Source of the DNA: Paracoccus sp. MBLB3053
GTDB taxonomy: Bacteria; Pseudomonadota; Alphaproteobacteria; Rhodobacterales; Rhodobacteraceae
Length of the DNA: 64,000 nt
Reading direction: 5' to 3'
NCBI RefSeq assembly: GCF_031822435.1
Contig: NZ_JAVQLW010000001.1
Coordinates: 691,501-755,500 of the forward strand
The position numbers and the translations under genes were made by a program. The notes below the pieces were generated by a model that was not told where the DNA came from, ran no database searches, and saw only the letters and a list, made by a program, of their open reading frames with translations. Positions 7,918 to 17,858 of the stretch are shown in pieces (positions within the stretch are counted from its first letter, which is position 1; the number at the start of each line of letters is the position of its first letter).

Positions 7918-8802
7918 TCAGCCCATTCTTTCGCTGGCGTATGAACCTGGGGATGCGGGGAAGACGACGGTCTTGTTTCCGTTGAGGAATGCGCGGCGGT
8001 GGATATGGGCGTGGATGGCGCGGGCGAGGACCTGGCTTTCGACGTCGCGGCCGAGCGAGACATAGTCCTCGGGCGACTGGGCATGGGTGACGCGGATGAT
8101 GTCCTGCTCGATGATCGGGCCCTCGTCGAGATCGCCGGTGACGTAATGGCTGGTCGCGCCGATCAGCTTCACGCCGCGCTCGAAGGCCTGCTTGTAGGGA
8201 TTGGCGCCCTTGAAGCTGGGCAGGAACGAATGGTGGATGTTGATGATCCGGCCCGACATCTTGCGGCACATCTCATCCGAGAGCACCTGCATGTAGCGCG
8301 CCAGCACGATCAGCTCGGCCCCGGTTTCCTCGACCAGGGCCATGATCCGGGCCTCGGCCTCGGGCTTGTTCTCGCGGGTCACCTTGATGCAGTGGAAGGG
8401 AATGTCGTGGTTCACCACCACCTTCTGGTAATCCATGTGGTTCGAGATCACCGCCACGATGTCGATCGGCAGGGCGCCGATGCGCCAGCGATAGAGCAGG
8501 TCGTTCAGGCAATGGCCGAAGCGCGAGACCATGATGATGACCTTCATCTTCTCGGTCTCGTCATGGAAGGCATAGCTCATGCCGAAGGCGCGGGCGGCCT
8601 CGTCGAGGCCCTGGGTCAGCTGCTCGAGCCCGGTGCCCGCTTCCGAGACGAAGCTGACCCGCATGAAGAAGCGCCCGGTCTCGGCATCGTCGAATTGCGA
8701 GCTGTCGGTGATGTTGCAGCCCTGGCCGGCAAGATAGGTCGAGATCGCCGCCACGATGCCCCGCGTCGAGGGGCAGGTGACAGTCAGGCAGTATTTCGTC
8801 AT
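7918..8802 (-). CDS. purU: Formyltetrahydrofolate deformylase
   Basis: A 294-residue cytoplasmic enzyme that hydrolyses 10-formyl-tetrahydrofolate to formate and tetrahydrofolate. An N-terminal ACT domain (about residues 4-85, starting YCLTVTCPSTRGIVAAIS) is followed by a formyltransferase-like hydrolase domain with the catalytic region LARYMQVLSD, INIHHSFLPSFKG and GATSHYVTGDLDEGPIIEQD. The ATG at 8802 has GGAG 7 bases upstream and is preferred over a GTG four codons earlier. It lies downstream of folD in the same direction, and the two act on the same folate pool. Confidence 0.95.
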   Translation of the reverse strand: MTKYCLTVTCPSTRGIVAAISTYLAGQGCNITDSSQFDDAETGRFFMRVSFVSEAGTGLEQLTQGLDEAARAFGMSYAFHDETEKMKVIIMVSRFGHCLNDLLYRWRIGALPIDIVAVISNHMDYQKVVVNHDIPFHCIKVTRENKPEAEARIMALVEETGAELIVLARYMQVLSDEMCRKMSGRIINIHHSFLPSFKGANPYKQAFERGVKLIGATSHYVTGDLDEGPIIEQDIIRVTHAQSPEDYVSLGRDVESQVLARAIHAHIHRRAFLNGNKTVVFPASPGSYASERMG

Positions 8803-8950
8803 CCGGGTCTCCACTGTCTTTCGCGCGCAGGCGGGTCTTCGCCTTTGCCTGGTTCATTCCCCCGCCGGGGAGGAGGGCGCCCTGCGCGCCCCATCGAGGG
8901 CCGCGCCGGGCGGGGGGCGACGCCCCCGGGCACAAGGATCGGCGCTCGGG

Positions 8951-9010
8951 GGGCGGTCATCCCTGGGGCGATCATGCCTGGGGCGATCATCCCCGGGCGG
9001 TCATTCTCAG
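8951..9010. repeat. Four imperfect copies of a 15-bp tandem repeat
   Basis: Units of the form GGGCGATCATnCCTG occupy 8951-8965, 8966-8980, 8981-8995 and 8996-9010. The two middle units differ at two or three positions, and the last runs into the folD stop codon at 9007-9009. Each unit carries GATC or GGTC. The rest of the purU-folD gap (8803-8950) is very G-rich and holds no gene. Confidence 0.85.
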
Positions 9011-9894
9011 GCCGTCAGGCCCTCGGGTTCGGGCAGGCCATTCGCCCGGCAGCAGGCGGTCAGCGTATTGGCCAGAAGGCAGGCGATGGTCATCGGCCCG
9101 ACACCGCCCGGCACCGGGGTGATCGCGCCCGCGACCCTGGCCGCACTGTCGAAGTCCACATCGCCGACCAGCCGGGTGCGGCCGTCTTCCTCGATGCGGT
9201 TGATGCCGACGTCGATCACGGTCGCGCCGGGCTTGATCCAGTCGCCGGGGATCATCCGCGGGCGCCCCACCGCCGCGACCAGGATATCCGCGCGGCGGCA
9301 GAGTTCGGCCAGATCCTTGGTGCGGCTATGGGCGATCGTCACCGTGCAGCTGTCACCCAAAAGCAGCTGCGCCATCGGCTTGCCGACGATGTTCGAGCGC
9401 CCGACCACGACCGCGTTCAGCCCGGAAAGATCGCCCAGCCGGTCGCGCAGCATCATCAGGCAGCCCAGCGGCGTGCAGGGCACCATCGATTTCTGCCCGG
9501 TGCCGAGAAGCCCCACGTTCAGGACATGGAACCCGTCCACATCCTTGCCCGGCGCGATCGCGTTGATCACCGCATCGGCATCAAGATGGCCCGGCAGCGG
9601 CAGCTGCACCAGGATCCCGTGCACCGCCGGATCGGCATTGAGATCGGCCACCTTCGCCATCAAGGCATCCTGCGTGGTCTCGGCCGGAAGCTTGTGTTCC
9701 CAGGAATTCATCCCCGCCTCGCGGGTCTGGATGCCCTTGTTCCGGACATAGACCTCCGAGGCCGGGTCCTCGCCCACAAGCACCACGGCAAGGCCCGGCA
9801 CGATGCCCTGCCCCTTCAGACGCGCCACGCCCGACGCGACATCGCCCCGAATCCGAGCCGCAAAGGCCTTGCCATCAATCAGTTCTGCGCTCAT
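9007..9894 (-). CDS. folD: Methylenetetrahydrofolate dehydrogenase / methenyltetrahydrofolate cyclohydrolase
   Basis: A 295-residue bifunctional cytoplasmic enzyme linking 5,10-methylene-, 5,10-methenyl- and 10-formyl-tetrahydrofolate. The substrate block [17 protein letters not shown] contains the catalytic Lys. [21 protein letters not shown], the Rossmann block [18 protein letters not shown] and the C-terminal [13 protein letters not shown] are all family signatures. Its product 10-formyl-THF is the substrate of PurU, encoded next downstream after a 204-base gap with a tandem repeat. Confidence 0.96.
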   Translation of the reverse strand: MSAELIDGKAFAARIRGDVASGVARLKGQGIVPGLAVVLVGEDPASEVYVRNKGIQTREAGMNSWEHKLPAETTQDALMAKVADLNADPAVHGILVQLPLPGHLDADAVINAIAPGKDVDGFHVLNVGLLGTGQKSMVPCTPLGCLMMLRDRLGDLSGLNAVVVGRSNIVGKPMAQLLLGDSCTVTIAHSRTKDLAELCRRADILVAAVGRPRMIPGDWIKPGATVIDVGINRIEEDGRTRLVGDVDFDSAARVAGAITPVPGGVGPMTIACLLANTLTACCRANGLPEPEGLTA

Positions 9895-10033
9895 GCCTAT
9901 CTACTCCTTCCGTCCACCGTCCCGTTCCCCGTCCGGTGCTCGCCCTCGGGCAGCACGCATGCGAAGGCGCAGCGACGAACCAGATCACAGCTTTCGGACC
10001 GAGCGCCTAGCACCATTCCGGACCCTGCTCCAT

Positions 10034-10066
10034 CCGGAAACCCTTTCTGGAGAAACGGGCTTCCGG
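10034..10066. other. Long imperfect hairpin in folD / alcohol dehydrogenase gap
   Basis: CCGGAA-a-CCC-TTTC-tgga-GAAA-c-GGG-c-TTCCGG folds into one arm interrupted only by single mismatches (10034-10039 pairs with 10061-10066, 10041-10043 with 10057-10059, 10044-10047 with 10052-10055). No T run flanks it on either strand. The rest of the 255-base gap 9895-10149 holds no convincing gene; near 10105-10138 the motif CTGTCG recurs three times. Confidence 0.45.
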
Positions 10067-10149
10067 GACAAGGCAGGAATACGACAAGGCGATGCCGCTT
10101 TTGGGCGCTGTCGCTTTCGTCCTGTCGTCCTGTCGCTGAGTGGAACGGC

Positions 10150-11283
10150 CTAGCTTGCGGCCAGCATTACGGCCTGCAGCTCGTCGATCGTCGGAACGGC
10201 AGGATTGCCCTTCATCGAGGAACTGGACAGGGACGCCTCGGCGACCGATGCATGCTGCGCCCGGGAAAGCCCCTGCGCCTCAAGCCCCGGCAAACCGCGG
10301 TCTCGCGTCCATTCGAACAGGGTGCGCGGCGCGTCGGCGGCACTGCCCCCCAGCACGCCGGAGATGAGGCCGCAGACCTCGTCGATCCGGGCCTTGTCGG
10401 CAACCAGGCGACGGTTCATGTCAAGCACGGGTCCAAGCAATGCGCCGCAGATCGCTCCATGCGCGGCGGGGGTCACGCCACCGATCACGCCCGCAAGGCC
10501 ATGAACTGCACCCAGACCGCCATTGGCGAGCGCAATCCCGCCGCAAAGGCTTGTCCAGGCCAGCGCATCACGCGCATCGGCATCCTCGGCTTGCATCAGC
10601 CGCGCCAGCGCGCGCAGGCCCGGGGCAATCACAGGGCGCACCAGCGCATCGGTAAAGGGCGTCGCCCTTGCCGAAAGATATGGTTCGATCACCTGGGCGA
10701 TGGCATCGAGCCCCGAGGCGAGCGTCACGGCTTGCGGACAATTGTCTGTCAGGGCCGGGTCCACGATGGCAATGCGCGGCAGCATCCGTTCGTCCCGGAT
10801 CGAAACCTTGCGGCCATGTTCCGGCAAACCGATCACGGCGTTGCGCGTCGCCTCGGCCCCGGTTCCGGCAGTGGTCGGCAAGGCGATATAGGGCAAGGGC
10901 GCCGCGGCCAAAGGCAGGCCGCGGCCGACGACCTCCAGGTGATCCATGATCCCGCCCGGCGCGGGGATCAAACCGGCCAATGCCTTGCCGAGATCAAGCG
11001 CCGCGCCACCGCCCAAGCCCGCGACCCAATCGGGGCGGAATCCCTTCGCCTGTGCCAGCGCGTCCTCGAGCATCGAAAGAGTAGGTTCCGATCCGCAGGC
11101 CAGGGTCAGGACCTCGGCCCCCTCTCCCCGCAAGGCTTGCACCAGCCAAGCGGCACGGCCGGCATCGGCGCCATGGACCAACACACCACGTGCGCCACAG
11201 GACCGGATCAGCCCGGGCGCCTTTTGCGCCTCGCCCCGACCGAACATCACGCGGCCCGGCAGGGCAAAGCCAAAGGAATTCAT
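10150..11283 (-). CDS. Iron-type alcohol dehydrogenase family protein
   Basis: A 377-residue group III alcohol dehydrogenase-like protein, probably an NAD(P)-dependent oxidoreductase of an alcohol, aldehyde or polyol. Visible blocks are the nucleotide site [15 protein letters not shown] (about 89-103), [12 protein letters not shown] (135-146) and the metal region. By comparison with lactaldehyde reductase FucO, the metal ligands are Asp193, His261 and His275, but the second ligand His is replaced by Gln197 ([12 protein letters not shown]). Some subfamilies share this change, so the metal or even metal dependence is uncertain. Its ATG overlaps the glpK stop (ATGA), which places it in the glycerol operon and suggests a role with glycerol-derived or related alcohols. 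Confidence 0.85.
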   Translation of the reverse strand: MNSFGFALPGRVMFGRGEAQKAPGLIRSCGARGVLVHGADAGRAAWLVQALRGEGAEVLTLACGSEPTLSMLEDALAQAKGFRPDWVAGLGGGAALDLGKALAGLIPAPGGIMDHLEVVGRGLPLAAAPLPYIALPTTAGTGAEATRNAVIGLPEHGRKVSIRDERMLPRIAIVDPALTDNCPQAVTLASGLDAIAQVIEPYLSARATPFTDALVRPVIAPGLRALARLMQAEDADARDALAWTSLCGGIALANGGLGAVHGLAGVIGGVTPAAHGAICGALLGPVLDMNRRLVADKARIDEVCGLISGVLGGSAADAPRTLFEWTRDRGLPGLEAQGLSRAQHASVAEASLSSSSMKGNPAVPTIDELQAVMLAAS

Positions 11284-12767
11284 GCAGCCTCCATCGTGGC
11301 CGCGACGGCCTTCCTCCATCGGGCATACTTCGCCTGCCTGAGGCTGTCATCCATCTTCGGCTCGAAACGGCGGTCCAGCGCCCATTTGCCGGCGATCTCA
11401 TCCGGGGGCGGGCAAAGCCCGGCACGGAGGCCCGCGAGATAGGCCGCGCCCAGTGCCGTTGTCTCGGTCACCTTGGGACGATCGACCGGCGCACCAATGA
11501 TGTCCGAGAGAAACTGCATCGACCAGTCACTGGCCGCCATCCCGCCATCGACCCTCAGCACCGCCTCACCCGCCGAAGCCCAGTCGGCACGCATCGCCTC
11601 CAGAAGATCGCGGGTCTGGTAGCCCACGCTTTCCAGTGCCGCGCGGGCGAATTCGGACGGTCCCGAATTCCGCGTCAGGCCGAAAATCGCGCCGCGACAA
11701 TCAGGTCGCCAATAGGGCGCGCCCAGGCCCGTGAATGCGGGAACCATCACCACATCCTGCGATGGGTCTGCCTGTTGGGCCAACGGCTGGGTTTCCGAGG
11801 CGGCGCGAATGATCTTCAGCCCGTCGCGAAGCCATTGCACCACGGCGCCCGCGATGAAGATCGAGCCTTCCAGCGCATAGGTCGTCTTGCCGTCGAGCCG
11901 ATAGGCAATTGTGCTAAGCAGCCGGTTCTGCGACGGAACCAGATCCGCCCCCGTATTCAGAAGGGCGAAACAGCCCGTCCCGTAGGTCGATTTCATCATG
12001 CCCGGCTGAAAGCACGCCTGTCCGACGGTAGCGGCCTGCTGGTCGCCTGCGACGCCAAGGATCGGGATCTCGTGCCCGAAAAGGTCGGCCCTCGTCACGC
12101 CGAAGTCATCGGCGCAGTCGCGCACCTCCGGTAGCAGCCGCATCGGAATATTCAAAAGCGCGCAGATATCATCGTCCCAGCGATTCTCGGCGATGTTGTA
12201 GAGAAGCGTCCGGGCGGCGTTGGTGGCATCGGTCGCATGGACCTTGCCACCGGTCAGGTTCCAGATCAGCCAGCTGTCCACCGTGCCAAAGGCAAGCTCG
12301 CCGGCTTCGGCACGAGCCCGCGCGCCTTCGACATGTTCCAGAAGCCATGCAAGCTTCGTCCCCGAGAAATAGGGGTCGAGCAGCAGACCGGTTCGCGCCG
12401 AAATCATCGGCTCATGTCCTTCGGCCTTCAGCCTTTCGCACAGATCCGCCGTGCGCCGGTCCTGCCAGACGATCGCGCGATGCAATGCGCGACCGGTGCG
12501 GCGATCCCAAAGCACGACGGTCTCGCGCTGGTTCGTGATGCCGATCGCGGCAATCCGCGATGCCCCGGTTCCGGCCTTCTCGATGGCCGCGCGCGCCGTT
12601 GCCGCGACCGTGGCCCAAAGGTCGGAAGCATCGTGTTCGACCCAGCCCGAGGATGGAAAATGCTGGGGAAACTCCTCTTGCGCCGAGGCGACAAGGCGCA
12701 GCTCGGTATCAAAGAGAATGGCGCGGGACGAGGTCGTCCCCTGGTCGATTGCAAGAAGAAAGGTCAT
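11280..12767 (-). CDS. glpK: Glycerol kinase
   Basis: A 495-residue cytoplasmic FGGY kinase forming sn-glycerol 3-phosphate from glycerol and ATP. The N-terminal ATP loop [17 protein letters not shown], the block [34 protein letters not shown] and the C-terminal domain signature [19 protein letters not shown] are all present, and the length equals the family norm. It sits between the glycerol binding protein gene and the alcohol dehydrogenase, whose start overlaps its stop. Its product is the substrate of GlpD, the first gene of the operon. Confidence 0.96.
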   Translation of the reverse strand: MTFLLAIDQGTTSSRAILFDTELRLVASAQEEFPQHFPSSGWVEHDASDLWATVAATARAAIEKAGTGASRIAAIGITNQRETVVLWDRRTGRALHRAIVWQDRRTADLCERLKAEGHEPMISARTGLLLDPYFSGTKLAWLLEHVEGARARAEAGELAFGTVDSWLIWNLTGGKVHATDATNAARTLLYNIAENRWDDDICALLNIPMRLLPEVRDCADDFGVTRADLFGHEIPILGVAGDQQAATVGQACFQPGMMKSTYGTGCFALLNTGADLVPSQNRLLSTIAYRLDGKTTYALEGSIFIAGAVVQWLRDGLKIIRAASETQPLAQQADPSQDVVMVPAFTGLGAPYWRPDCRGAIFGLTRNSGPSEFARAALESVGYQTRDLLEAMRADWASAGEAVLRVDGGMAASDWSMQFLSDIIGAPVDRPKVTETTALGAAYLAGLRAGLCPPPDEIAGKWALDRRFEPKMDDSLRQAKYARWRKAVAATMEAA

Positions 12768-12799
12768 GGCGGGTCCGCGTTTTCACAATCCGGTCGGCC

Positions 12800-12816
12800 G
12801 GGGCAAGCCTTGCCCC
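12800..12816 (-). other. Intercistronic stem-loop between glpV and glpK
   Basis: GGGGCAA-GCC-TTGCCCC is a perfect 7-bp hairpin in the 102-base gap after the binding-protein gene. No U run follows on the minus strand. Such stems often protect the binding-protein mRNA so that it accumulates above its neighbours; that role is inferred here. Confidence 0.45.
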
Positions 12817-12869
12817 CGCCTGCCGGGTCAGCGTGAAGGGGCAGCGCCCGAGCGCCGCCCCGTCCGGCA

Positions 12870-14594
12870 TCACTGCCAGGATTTGATCAGTTCGTCATAG
12901 GAGATCGTCTCGCCCTGCGGCTTCTCGTTTTCGAGCATCGCCACCGGAGAACCCTCGGCGTCCAGCCATTCCTGGGGGTCCTTTTCCTCATTCAGCTTGG
13001 GACCAAGGTCGCCCTGAACACCGGCGCGTTCCAGACGTTCCAGCACGCGTTCCTGTTCGGCGCAAAGCGCATCCAAAGCCTCTTGCGGGGATTTCGCGCC
13101 GGACATGGCATCACCGATATTCTGCCACCACAGCTGAGCGAGCTTCGGATAGTCGGGGATATTCGTTCCGGTCGGCGACCATTGCACGCGCGCGGGCGAG
13201 CGGTAGAATTCGACCAGACCGCCCAGCTTGGGCGCCCGCTCGGTGAAGGACTTGTCCTGAATCGTCGATTCCCGGATGAAGGTCAGCCCGACATGTGACT
13301 TCTTCACATCGACCGTTTTCGAGGTGACGAATTGCGCATAGAGCCATGCGGCCTGCGCGCGATCTACCGGCGTCGATTTCAGCAGAGTCCACGACCCAAC
13401 GTCCTGGTAGCCGATCTTGGTGCCTTCCGACCAATAGGCGCCGTGCGGGCTTGGGGCCATGCGCCATTTCGGTGTGCCGTCGGCATTCACCACGGCGGTG
13501 CCTTCCTTGACCATGTCGGCGGTAAAGGCGGTGTACCAGAACATCTGCTGGGCGATATCGCCACGCGCCGGAACCGGCCCCGCCTCGCCAAAGGTCATGC
13601 CCTGCGCTTCCGGAGGGGTGTATTTCTGCAGCCATTCGATAGCCTTGGTCACGGCATAGACGGCCGCCGCGTCATTGGTGGCACCGCCCCGCGCCACGCA
13701 TGAGCCGACGGGTCGGCTGTTCTCATCGACCCGGATGCCCCATTCGTCGACGGGCAAGCCATTCGGTTCACCCTTGTCACCCATGCCGGCCATGGACATC
13801 CAGGCGTCGGTGTAACGCCAGCCAAGGCTCGGGTCCTTCTTGCCGTAGTCCATGTTGCCCCAGGCCTTTGCCGGGCCACCCTCGATATAGGACATGTCGC
13901 GGCCGGTGAAGAATTCGGCAATGTCCTCATAGGCGGACCAGTTCACCGGGACGCCAAGGTCATAGCCATACTTGGCCTTGAAATCGTCCTTGGTCTTCTG
14001 ATCGTTGAACCAGTCATAGCGGAACCAGTAGAGGTTCGCGAATTGCTGATCGGGAAGCTGATAGAGGTCACCGTCGGGCGCAGTGGTGAACTTCAGCCCG
14101 ATGAAGTCGTCAAGGTCCAGCGTGGGGCTGGTGACATCCTTGCCCTCTTCCTCCATCCACTTCGTCAGCGAGCGCGCCTGCTGATAACGCCAATGGGTGC
14201 CGATCAGGTCAGAGTCGTTGACATAGGCGTCATAGACGTTCTCGCCGGTCTGCATCTGGGTCTGCAGCTTCTCGACGACGTCGCCTTCGCCGATCAGGTC
14301 ATGGGTGATCTTGATCCCGGTGATCGCGGTGAAGGCCGGGGCCAGCACCTTGGCTTCGTATTCATGCGTCGTGATCGTTTCCGAGACGACCTTGATATCC
14401 ATTCCGGCCAGCGGTTGCGCGGCGTCGATGAACCATTGCATCTCGGCTTCCTGATCGGCGCGGGACAGCGTCGAAAGATCCCCGATCTCGGCATCGAGGA
14501 ACTGCTTGGCTGCCTCCATGTCGGCCCAGGCCGGTGCCCCTCCCATGACCATGAGCGCAAGCGCCATGGCCGTCGTCCTTCTAATCGGTCTCAT
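12870..14594 (-). CDS. glpV: Glycerol ABC transporter substrate-binding protein
   Basis: A 574-residue periplasmic binding protein. The signal peptide ends near residue 24 (GGAPAWADM). The mature protein is a large extracellular solute-binding family 1 type, longer than the usual 400-450 residues, as seen for the glycerol-binding proteins of Rhizobium glpSTPQUV systems. Its place after glpU and before glpK matches that operon. Blocks such as GMDIKVVSETITTHEYEAKVLAPAF and LPDQQFANLYWFRYDWF look like the interdomain hinge regions. Glycerol specificity is inferred from the operon, not from binding residues. Confidence 0.9.
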   Translation of the reverse strand: MRPIRRTTAMALALMVMGGAPAWADMEAAKQFLDAEIGDLSTLSRADQEAEMQWFIDAAQPLAGMDIKVVSETITTHEYEAKVLAPAFTAITGIKITHDLIGEGDVVEKLQTQMQTGENVYDAYVNDSDLIGTHWRYQQARSLTKWMEEEGKDVTSPTLDLDDFIGLKFTTAPDGDLYQLPDQQFANLYWFRYDWFNDQKTKDDFKAKYGYDLGVPVNWSAYEDIAEFFTGRDMSYIEGGPAKAWGNMDYGKKDPSLGWRYTDAWMSMAGMGDKGEPNGLPVDEWGIRVDENSRPVGSCVARGGATNDAAAVYAVTKAIEWLQKYTPPEAQGMTFGEAGPVPARGDIAQQMFWYTAFTADMVKEGTAVVNADGTPKWRMAPSPHGAYWSEGTKIGYQDVGSWTLLKSTPVDRAQAAWLYAQFVTSKTVDVKKSHVGLTFIRESTIQDKSFTERAPKLGGLVEFYRSPARVQWSPTGTNIPDYPKLAQLWWQNIGDAMSGAKSPQEALDALCAEQERVLERLERAGVQGDLGPKLNEEKDPQEWLDAEGSPVAMLENEKPQGETISYDELIKSWQ

Positions 14595-14655
14595 GTTTTC
14601 CTCCCTTATGAGACGTCAGTTTTTTCCGCGCGGCCTGCCGGGACCGCCGCGGCAT

Positions 14656-15081
14656 TCAAACCCAGCGGAACACCGCCGCGGCATAGGCAAGACTGAGCCC
14701 CAGCCCCCACCAGACCGGAGGCCCGGCAAGGAACAGCCAGCCAAGGCAGATGAAGGCAGAGCCAAGCAGAGTTATGAAAAGCCGGTCGCCGCGCGTCGTC
14801 TCGATCCTGAGAACCCCAGCGCGCGGCGTCTCGGGGAAGCGGACAGCAAGGATCGTGAAGATCACGAGCAGGCTGGCAATGGTCCAGAAGAACAGCGCAA
14901 CCGGGAAGGTCCAGGCCATCCAGCCACCGGCGATCATCGGCGCGGTCCATTGCCTGGCCCCATCCCTGACCGGCACGGCCCAGAGCAGGAAGGCCAGCAC
15001 CGCCCCCAGCACGATGGCGGCGGTCATATAGACGGCAGGCCAGGGGGTGCGGGAGTCCTTGTCGATTGCAGCGTCGCTCAT
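14656..15081 (-). CDS. glpU: Small membrane protein of the glycerol ABC system (DUF2160-like)
   Basis: A 141-residue inner membrane protein with about four predicted membrane helices (about residues 17-37, 50-75, 98-115 and 120-138). It matches the position and size of GlpU in the glpDSTPQUV operon of Rhizobium, a protein of unknown role. The ATG at 15081 overlaps the glpQ stop (ATGA), and glpV follows. It has no transporter signature, so it may be an assembly or accessory subunit. The frame stays open upstream inside glpQ, but that part is antisense-like and not coding. Confidence 0.82.
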   Translation of the reverse strand: MSDAAIDKDSRTPWPAVYMTAAIVLGAVLAFLLWAVPVRDGARQWTAPMIAGGWMAWTFPVALFFWTIASLLVIFTILAVRFPETPRAGVLRIETTRGDRLFITLLGSAFICLGWLFLAGPPVWWGLGLSLAYAAAVFRWV

Positions 15082-15880
15082 CAGACCCTCCCCAGGGCAA
15101 AGCCCTTGGCAATGTAGTTGCGCACGAACCAGATGACCAAGGCGCCCGGCACGATCGTCAGAACACCCGCGGCGGCAAGCACGCCCCAATCCATCCCCGA
15201 AGCCGAGACTGTGCGCGTCATCGTGGCGGCGATGGGCTTTGCATTCACGCTTGTCAGGGTGCGCGACAGCAACAATTCGACCCAGGAGAACATGAAGCAG
15301 AAAAATGCAGCCACCCCGATGCCAGACGCGATCAGCGGCATGAAGATCTTCACGAAGAAGCGCGGAAAGGAATAGCCGTCGATATAGGCCGTCTCGTCGA
15401 TTTCCTTGGGCACCCCCCGCATGAACCCTTCCAGGATCCAGACCGCCAAAGGCACGTTGAAAAGGCAATGCGCCAGGGCAACCGCGATATGCGTGTCGAA
15501 AAGCCCGATCGAGGAATAAAGCTGGAAAAAGGGCAGCGCGAAGACCGCAGGTGGCGCCATCCGGTTCGTCAGCAACCAGAAGAACAGGTGCTTGTCCCCG
15601 ATGAAGCTGTAGCGGCTGAAGGCATAGGCAGCGGGCAGCGCCACCGTGATCGAGATGACCGTGTTCATCACCACGTAGATGATCGAGTTCACGTATCCCA
15701 TGTACCAACTCGGGTCGGTCAGGATGGTCCGGTAGTTGCGGAAGGTCAGATTGTGCGGGTACAGCGAGAAGGTCCCGGTGATCTCGGCATTGTTCTTCAG
15801 GCTCATGTTCACGAGCCAGTAGATCGGGATCATCAGGAACAGCAGGTAAAGCGTCATCACGACGCCGGAATAGCGTGCCT

Positions 15881-15884
<4 letters not shown>
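15081..15884 (-). CDS. glpQ: Glycerol ABC transporter permease
   Basis: A 267-residue inner membrane permease of the MalG type with about six helices. The cytoplasmic EAA loop that docks the ATPase reads EIDETAYIDGYSFPRFFVKIFMPL, with the conserved Gly. The ATG at 15884 overlaps the glpP stop (ATGA) and its own stop overlaps the glpU start, so the three are translationally coupled. It pairs with GlpP to form the channel. The symbol follows the Rhizobium glycerol operon and is not the phosphodiesterase GlpQ of E. coli. Confidence 0.9.
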
Positions 15885-16755
<871 letters not shown>

Positions 16756-16756
<1 letters not shown>

Positions 16757-17847
16757 CAGGCGGCCCTTTCCAGAGATTTCGGGCTCACGCGCCAATCATC
16801 CGCGTAGACGCCGGTTTTTCCGGGGGCGAAGCTGACATGGGGCTGGCCCTGAGGCAGCGCGACACCCTCGGGCACGACGACATTGAACTCGGTGCCCGCC
16901 ACTTCTCCCCTTATGATACGGTGGCGCCCGACATCCTCGACGCGGCGGATCTTCAGGGGAAGGCCGTCACGTTCGGTCAGGACGACGTGCTCCGGTCGGA
17001 TGCCGATCTGCTGGCGCCCCGCGACAGCGCCGAATTCGGCACCGAGATCGACAACCGCGCCGCCGGCCAGCCTGGCGTGACGCCCTTCGACCTGCGCGTC
17101 GATGAAATTCATCCCCGGCGAGCCGATGAAATAGCCGACGAAGCTGTGGGCCGGCGCATCGAACAGTTCCTCGGGCGTGCCCATCTGGACAACGCGGCCA
17201 TCATACATGACGACGACCTTGTCGGCGAAGGTCAGCGCCTCGGTCTGGTCATGGGTGACATAGATCATCGTGTGGCCGAACTGGCGGTGCAGCTGCTTGA
17301 GTTGGGTGCGCAGCTCCCATTTCATATGTGGGTCGATGACGGTCAGCGGCTCATCGAAAAGGATCGCGTTCACATCCTCGCGCACCATGCCTCGGCCAAG
17401 ACTGATCTTCTGCTTTGCATCGGCCGTCAGACCCTGCGCCTTGCGCGACAGCATCGCCTCCATGCCGATCATCTGCGCGATCTCCTCGACGCGAGCCGCG
17501 ATATAGGCCGCATCCTTGCCGCGGTTGCGCAGAGGAAACGCCAGGTTATCGCGTACCGTCATGGTGTCGTAGACGACCGGGAACTGGAACACCTGGGCGA
17601 TATTGCGCTCTGTCGTCGGGGCGTCGGTCACGTCCGCGTCCCCGAACAGGATGCGCCCCTGGCTGGGGCGCAAAAGCCCCGAGATGATGTTCAGAAGCGT
17701 CGTCTTGCCACAGCCCGAGGAACCGAGCAGCGCATAGGCGCCGCCGTCCTGCCAGACATGGTTCATTTCCTTCAGCGCGTAATCCGACTCGGATTGCGGG
17801 TTCGCATTGTAGCTGTGGGCAAGGTTCTTGAGCGTGATCTGTGCCAT
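16756..17847 (-). CDS. glpT: Glycerol ABC transporter ATPase with degenerate signature motif
   Basis: A 363-residue cytoplasmic ATPase of the MalK/UgpC family with a C-terminal TOBE regulatory domain (about 240-355). Walker A is GSSGCGKT (42-49), the Q-loop Gln88, Walker B LFDEP with Glu166, and the switch histidine His199 in YVTHDQTEAL. The ABC signature, normally LSGGQ, reads LTADA (140-144), so this subunit cannot supply a normal signature to its partner. GlpS shows the opposite pattern. The two genes are 11 bases apart. The name follows Rhizobium usage and is not the GlpT antiporter of E. coli. Confidence 0.92.
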
Positions 17848-17858
17848 GGCCCTCTCCC

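Noticed and set aside
9803..10153. 116-codon plus-strand frame over the folD start and following gap
   Set aside because: It is Arg/Pro/Ser-rich with no ribosome binding site and covers the folD coding start.
7999..11442. 1147-codon plus-strand frame across purU, folD and the alcohol dehydrogenase
   Set aside because: It runs opposite three clear genes and through their gaps. Its composition (Gly, Ala, Arg, His, Asp) is that of a GC shadow.
15082..15708. N-terminal extension of glpU inside glpQ
   Set aside because: It lies in another frame of the permease gene; the coupled ATG at 15081 gives a membrane protein of the expected size.
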